Below are positions 7,141 through 10,543 of a DNA stretch of 10,543 nt, piece after piece. Below the pieces are notes generated by a model. The model was given only the letters and a program-made list of their open reading frames with translations, made no database searches and was not told where the DNA came from. Each line of letters starts with the position of its first letter. The first letter of the stretch is position 1. Source of the DNA: Anaerolineaceae bacterium (GTDB lineage Bacteria > Chloroflexota > Anaerolineae > Anaerolineales > Anaerolineaceae); assembly GCA_003158355.1 (NCBI GenBank), contig PMIV01000232.1, forward strand, positions 1 through 10,543. Direction: 5' to 3'. Made by a program: the position numbers and the translations under genes.

Positions 7141-7209
7141 AAAGCAAACAGTTCGGGAATCTGTGAAGTTCAAAGTATGAAAAGAGGCGGCTGCGCCTGG
7201 TTTGCTTTT
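7141..7209 (+). terminator. Candidate terminator hairpin after the lipoprotein gene
   Basis: AGGCG (7185-7189), tetraloop GCTG and CGCCT (7194-7198) form a compact GC-rich stem, followed by GGTTTGCTTTTA. In addition AAAGCAAAC (7141-7149) is a perfect 9-bp inverted repeat of GTTTGCTTT (7200-7208) and encloses the inner hairpin. The position just after the lipoprotein frame (stop at 7112) and before the IS suits a transcription end. The T tract is interrupted, so confidence is moderate. Confidence 0.4.
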
Positions 7210-7255
7210 AGTGACAAGAATTCGATTCGAAACATTAGTACCTGACTTGCTCATT

Positions 7256-7990
7256 TTAGTGTCCCAGAGAAAACCTTTTTAGCACCTTTGATATGGGTTC
7301 TGGGACTATCGGTTCAGCCAGAATCTCATTTCCTTTGAAAACCACAATACTTGAACGGATTGGGCGAAGTAATTTTACAAACTGCTTGATACTGACACCC
7401 GTTAAACTCTCAATATTCCTACTGATGGCTAACGCTGTTAGCACGATTGTCAGGTGCGCTTCAATTGCATCTCGCTTCCAATGGTAGATGGGTCTGGCTT
7501 TTAAATCCGACTTTGCCATCCGTAACGTAGCCTCCACCTGAAAGAGCTGGTAGTAGTACCCGATTACCTGTTCATCCGGTATACCCAAGTTTGTGACAAA
7601 TCCTTTGACACCCGCAAGTGCTTTTGCTTTATCGATCAGTTTCTGGTTGAGCTGCTTTTTCTTGGCCACTACGCTCAGGAACTTTGTTTTGGTTGTTGGA
7701 ATCTGTCCATTGAGTGCTTTCATTGCCTTGGACACCTGTTTCTCGATGTTGCGCTTGTCCAGGGCTGCCCGTTTGGCCCGGTACTGGTAGATCACCCGGT
7801 AACCTTCCTTTTTTTCAACCACAATCTGTTGATCGCTCAGTTCACTGGTCTTCTGATATTTTTCAATGACATCAGGTACTTTGTGCAATCGGGAGCCAAC
7901 AATGTAGGTGTATCTGGCTTCAGTGAGCACTGCCAAATTGGGTGCACTCATCGGCTGCGTCTGCCACAATGGTGGTCTTCGTGAGACCAT
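7256..7990 (-). pseudogene. IS1634-family transposase, C-terminal part (frameshifted)
   Basis: The frame is open from 7990, but the first 13 codons ('MVSRRPPLWQTQP') are a shadow of the upstream half. True homology starts at 'MSAPNLAVLTEARYTYIVGS' (ATG at 7951-7949). The third catalytic acid is E153 in 'YYYQLFQVEATLRMAKSDLK', followed by 'ARPIYHWKRDAIEAHL' and 'TIVLTALAIS', the IS4-type Y-x2-(R/L)-x3-E-x6-K signature with Leu in the Arg position. A central Lys-rich segment (about residues 75-125) is the usual beta-strand insertion of the IS4 group. It ends 'FSLGH' with TAA at 7258-7256. All three catalytic residues survive across the two halves, so the frameshift looks like the only visible lesion. 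I see no classic slippery heptamer at the junction, so programmed frameshifting is possible but unsupported. Confidence 0.85.
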
Positions 7991-8717
7991 TTTGCATTAG
8001 AAAATCCTGAATGACGGGCGGCGTAGTCTTGGTTTCCGCTTTGTTGCCCTCAAAACTCTGCAATCCCAGCGTAAAGCCATTCTGATCCACCAGGAGACCC
8101 AGAATGATCTGCGTTTCCAACCAGCGTTCCTTGCTCATTCCTGGTTTCCGGTACTCATCTTCTTCTTGTACTTCAAAATATAAAGTGGTGACATCACACA
8201 GAACCAGAGTAAGTCCAGTTCTTCCCATATGTTCAAAACAAGCCTGACTGATCACTTTCCGGTAATCCAGTTTTAAGGCTTTGACCAAACAACGATAGAG
8301 CTGATTACGATCTATGGGATCAACACCCAGGTCCGCCAAAACCCTTATTGTGTCGATCTTAGAAGTTGGTTCGACAATTCTCGCAAGACATAGCGCTTTG
8401 AATGCCTCATCTTTCAGTCTGCTAAAACCTATTTTCTCGTATTGCTCCTGCAATGTACTCCACAATAATCCAGAGAAAGATCTTTTTAAACCGACTCGCA
8501 GTAATGGTTGTGGTTCAGGCAATAACTCTAACTGGCTCCCTTGTAATTGCTTGTGGGCTAATGCCAGCAAGACTGCAAGTTCTTCTTTTGTGTGTGCACT
8601 GCCAATGTGGATGATCTTAACTATCCGCCCTTTTTGTTTGGTTGCAATCTGTATTGCGGTAGTCCCACTTGTTGTTTTGACCCTACGGATGAATGCCATG
8701 TACTTATTGTAGCCCAT
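7920..8717 (-). pseudogene. IS1634-family transposase, N-terminal part (frameshifted)
   Basis: This is the first 265 codons of a DDE transposase. The likely true start is the second Met at 8699-8697 ('MAFIRRVKTTSGTTAIQIAT'), since family members begin this way; ATG at 8717 is 6 codons earlier and neither has a strong ribosome-binding site. Family hallmarks are 'IVKIIHIGSAHTKEELAVLL', 'LCLARIVEPTSKIDT' and 'TLVLCDVTTLYFE'. The first catalytic Asp is D175 (from the 8717 start) and the second is D253 in 'TTIVADA'. After 'VADAA' the frame reads an unrelated 10-residue tail to the TGA at 7920-7922. The natural continuation lies in the +1 frame from about 7951. So the break is just after the second catalytic Asp, and the two parts together would give about 480 residues, the normal size. 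Confidence 0.85.
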
Positions 8718-8730
8718 CCATAATCTTGGC

Positions 8731-8740
8731 TAGTGTCCCA
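8731..8740 (+). repeat. 10-bp motif TAGTGTCCCA, also at 7257-7266 in the same orientation
   Basis: Both copies lie at the outer edges of the transposase reading frame: 7257-7266 overlaps the stop codon and last three sense codons, and 8731-8740 lies 14 bases before the first ATG. A-rich sequence and a C run follow each copy (AGAGAAAACC and AAAACCC), extending the similarity to roughly 17-19 bp. Direct rather than inverted orientation is unusual for IS ends. Confidence 0.5.
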
Positions 8741-8872
8741 AAAACCCATAAATTGAGATCAAATTTACTGAAAATTGGGGCAAATGATAAACTCAAGAAA
8801 TTTGTAAACTGGACTTTGTTTTAAGCCATCAAATAATTTTATGTATACATTTTATATATCGTGTTAGGGATA

Positions 8873-8902
8873 TTGATAGCTCCTTTCTAATAGGATTATA
8901 AG
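8873..8902 (+). promoter_or_regulatory. Candidate sigma-70 promoter of the HPF-like/pgm unit
   Basis: TTGATA (8873-8878, 5/6), an 18-nt spacer and TATAAG (8897-8902, 5/6) in an A/T-rich stretch between the IS and the HPF-like gene. The predicted start near 8909 gives a leader of about 67 nt before the ATG at 8976. It lies outside the inferred IS edge, so the downstream genes should keep their own promoter. Confidence 0.45.
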
Positions 8903-8975
8903 GAGTCTGCCCAGCTAAATAACGGGAAGGCTTTTATATCAAGAAAAGGAAATTAAGAATTCATGGAGGCAATAA

Positions 8976-9305
8976 ATGGATAATGAAAGTTTTCCGATCC
9001 AATTTAATAATGGCATTGATAAAGTAAAGGAAAGTGAAAACGAATTATATGCCAAAGCCGCGGACCGACTTCATCAATTGGCAGAAGGTCATGATGATAT
9101 TTTAAGCGGAACGATTGACTTAAAGGAACCTGCCAAGGGACATGGAACATCCTCGGCATACGAAGTGAAAATAATGCTCTACATGGGATCTGATCATATC
9201 TTGGCTACCGAAAAAGGGCAGCTTCTTGAATCCACATTGGATAGCGCTATAGATGCTGTTGAGCGGCAAGTTCATGCACAACGTACCCAGCAGCGGAATC
9301 ATTAA
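8976..9305 (+). CDS. Small HPF/RaiA-like ribosome-associated protein
   Basis: The product is 109 residues. GGAGG at 8965-8969, 6 nt before the ATG, is a strong ribosome-binding site and fixes the start. The order of elements fits the beta-alpha-beta-beta-(beta)-alpha fold of hibernation-promoting factors: strand 'FPIQFNNGI' (6-14), helix 'ELYAKAADRLHQLAEGHDDI' (23-42), strand 'LSGTIDLKEP' (43-52), strand pair 'AYEVKIMLYMGSDHILATEK' (61-80), helix 'LDSAIDAVERQVHAQR' (87-102). There is no C-terminal dimerisation domain, so it would be the short type. Proteins of this family bind the 30S subunit and block mRNA and tRNA sites when growth stops. Sequence signatures are weak, so the assignment is by pattern and could be wrong. 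It precedes pgm by 69 nt in the same direction and may share its transcript. Confidence 0.55.
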   Translation: MDNESFPIQFNNGIDKVKESENELYAKAADRLHQLAEGHDDILSGTIDLKEPAKGHGTSSAYEVKIMLYMGSDHILATEKGQLLESTLDSAIDAVERQVHAQRTQQRNH

Positions 9306-9340
9306 ACTATTCAAGATGGAAAATGCGATGATCCGCTTTT
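9293..9340 (+). terminator. Weak hairpin between HPF-like gene and pgm
   Basis: GCGGAATCAT (9293-9302) can pair with ATGATCCGC (9328-9336) with one bulged A, leaving a loop of about 25 nt, followed by TTTT (9337-9340). The 5' arm overlaps the last codons and the stop of the HPF-like gene. The loop is long and the T run short, so it might at most attenuate read-through into pgm. Confidence 0.2.
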
Positions 9341-9374
9341 AGGCAAGAGAGATACCTTAATCGCAAAGGAAATA

Positions 9375-10543
9375 ATGGAAATTAGTCCTCTCGCAGGAAA
9401 GCCGGCCAATCCTGAAATACTTGTCAACGTGCCTAAATTAATTACGGCTTATTATACAGAAAGTCCCGATCCTTCGATATCGGAGGAACGGGTAGCCTTT
9501 GGCACCTCAGGGCATCGTGGGTCAGCATTCGACAAGGCTTTTAATGAATGGCACATTCTGGCGATTACTCAGGCCATTTGCCTTTACCGGAATTTGCACA
9601 AAATTGATGGCCCACTGTTTCTGGGCATGGATACGCATGCGCTCTCAGTACCTGCTTTGGCCAGCGCGTTAGAAGTACTGGCCGCAAACGGGGTTGAAAC
9701 CATGCTTTCAGAAGGGGATGAATATTCTCCTACACCTGCCATTTCTCTTGCCATCCTCACTTACAATCGCGGACGCAAGACCGGACTGGCCGATGGAATC
9801 GTGATCACACCTTCTCATAATCCGCCTTACGACGGTGGTTTTAAATACAACCCGCCGAACGGAGGGCCGGCTGAAGGTTCTGTCACCGGTTGGATCGAGG
9901 CAAAAGCTAACCAGTTTCTTGAGAACGGATTGAAGGGGGTCAAAAGAATTCCTCTACAAAAAGCTCTGCGAGCATCAACTACTCACCGTTACGATTATCT
10001 TCATTCCTATGTGAATGAGTTAGCCCAGGTAGTAGATATGGATGTCATAAGGCAATCGAAGATTCACCTGGGGGTCGATCCACTGGGTGGCGCCGGTGTG
10101 CATTACTGGGAACCAATAGCCGAACGTTACGGGTTGGACCTCACGGTCGTGAATCAGACTGTTGACCCCACCTTCAGTTTCATGACGGTGGACTGGGATG
10201 GACAAATTCGCATGGACCCTTCCTCGCCGTATGCGATGCAGCGTTTGATCAGTTTGAAGGATCATTTTCGGGTCGCCTTCGCTTGCGATACTGACCATGA
10301 CCGTCATGGGATCGTCACCAGCAACGCTGGCCTACTGCCGCCCAATCATTATCTAGCTGTAGCCATCGATTACCTTTTCCAGCACCGGCCTGAATGGCCC
10401 AAGGCAGCCGCAGTTGGCAAGACATTGGTAAGCAGCCAAATGATCGATCGTGTCGCTGCCAGGCTTAGACGGCAGCTCTATGAGGTACCCGTCGGTTTCA
10501 AATGGTTTGTGGAAGGGTTGCTCGATAGCTCGCTTGGCTTCGG
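9375..10543 (+). CDS. pgm: Phosphoglucomutase (alpha-D-glucose phosphate-specific), 3' end cut by window
   Basis: This enzyme interconverts glucose 1-phosphate and glucose 6-phosphate (EC 5.4.2.2) in the cytoplasm, linking glycolysis with glycogen and sugar-nucleotide synthesis. The frame runs from ATG 9375 to the window end (389 codons) without a stop; E. coli Pgm is about 546 residues, so roughly 70% is present. It aligns with that protein from the first residues ('AGKPANPEILVNVPKL'), which supports the start, and AAAGGA precedes it by 4 nt. Signatures: 'VAFGTSGHRGSAF' (40-52), the active-site phosphoserine S147 in 'ITPSHNPPYDGG', the metal-binding loop 'CDTDHDRHGIV' (D305, D307, D309), 'LGVDPLGGAGV', 'NHYLAVAIDYLFQHRPEWP', 'VGKTLVSSQMIDRV' and the sugar-binding 'VPVGFKWFVEGL' at the right edge. 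No catalytic residue is missing in the visible part. It is probably co-transcribed with the HPF-like gene. Confidence 0.97.
   Translation, partial: MEISPLAGKPANPEILVNVPKLITAYYTESPDPSISEERVAFGTSGHRGSAFDKAFNEWHILAITQAICLYRNLHKIDGPLFLGMDTHALSVPALASALEVLAANGVETMLSEGDEYSPTPAISLAILTYNRGRKTGLADGIVITPSHNPPYDGGFKYNPPNGGPAEGSVTGWIEAKANQFLENGLKGVKRIPLQKALRASTTHRYDYLHSYVNELAQVVDMDVIRQSKIHLGVDPLGGAGVHYWEPIAERYGLDLTVVNQTVDPTFSFMTVDWDGQIRMDPSSPYAMQRLISLKDHFRVAFACDTDHDRHGIVTSNAGLLPPNHYLAVAIDYLFQHRPEWPKAAAVGKTLVSSQMIDRVAARLRRQLYEVPVGFKWFVEGLLDSSLGF

Larger units (their letters stand above)
7243..8795 (-). mobile_element. IS1634-family (IS4 superfamily) insertion sequence; ends uncertain
   Basis: The body is defined by the transposase halves at 7256-8717. 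Outer limits given here are the best inverted repeat I can find: TGACTTGCTCATTT (7243-7256) against AAATGATAAACTCA (8782-8795), 11 of 14 positions complementary, with no clear target-site duplication beyond it. A separate 10-bp motif, TAGTGTCCCA, occurs at 7257-7266 and 8731-8740, but in the same orientation, so it is not a normal terminal inverted repeat. Length of about 1.5 kb fits the family. The element sits in an intergenic space and does not visibly interrupt a gene. Confidence 0.65.

Noticed and set aside
8314..8712. Plus-strand open frame of 132 codons across the transposase
   Set aside because: It is antisense to well-matched transposase sequence and shows no family signature.
9120..9314. 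Minus-strand open frame opposite the HPF-like gene
   Set aside because: The plus-strand gene has a strong ribosome-binding site and coherent fold pattern; the antisense frame has neither.
10020..10307. Minus-strand open frame opposite pgm
   Set aside because: It is antisense to a very strongly conserved phosphoglucomutase sequence.
1..10543. CRISPR array, tRNA, rRNA, or phage/defence genes
   Set aside because: No regularly spaced repeats, no tRNA-like cloverleaf seen by eye, and no recognisable defence or phage protein in any frame.

Overview
The window looks like chromosomal DNA of a free-living bacterium, most probably a member of the Chloroflexota (Anaerolineae-like). This rests on style rather than a marker gene. 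Extracytoplasmic proteins carry Thr/Pro/Ala tethers, an ECF sigma factor is followed by a large membrane protein with a 'FGYIPGAGIVD…VTRDGITITVTSA' ectodomain, and LuxR-type HTH domains are fused to a membrane anchor. The 16S rRNA gene is not present, so the assignment is inference.

Layout. (1) 1-1377: the 3' part of a gene for a secreted or membrane-anchored protein whose beta-rich domain resembles the ectodomain encoded at 4000-6273. (2) 1378-1716: a mostly non-coding stretch with a small decayed-looking reading frame. (3) 1717-3162: a transmembrane one-component regulator, with an N-terminal LuxR-type HTH, one membrane helix and a large ectodomain. (4) 3432-6273: a tight two-gene unit made of an ECF-type sigma factor and, after a 1-nt gap, a single-pass membrane protein. 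The latter has a short cytoplasmic tail, a beta-sandwich ectodomain and a C-terminal PD40 (TolB-like) beta-propeller, and is probably the membrane partner or regulator of the sigma factor. (5) 6361-7112: a lipoprotein gene with a related ectodomain, broken by an apparent 1-nt deletion in a C run. (6) about 7243-8795: an IS1634-family (IS4 superfamily) insertion sequence on the minus strand, whose transposase is split by a frameshift near 7950. (7) 8976-9305: a small HPF/RaiA-like protein. (8) 9375 to the window end: phosphoglucomutase (pgm), cut by the window edge.

Functionally, the left 7 kb reads as an envelope-sensing cluster. At least three proteins (1-1377, 4000-6273, 6361-7112) appear to share one ectodomain type, and two DNA-level outputs (LuxR-type HTH and ECF sigma) sit between them. 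The right 1.6 kb is housekeeping (ribosome hibernation-like factor, glucose-phosphate metabolism) and is separated from the cluster by the IS. The most noteworthy observations are the paralogous ectodomains, the putative anti-sigma protein lacking a zinc-finger anti-sigma motif and ending in a propeller, the membrane-bound LuxR regulator, the repairable frameshift in the lipoprotein gene, and the unusual same-orientation 10-bp repeats at the edges of the IS.
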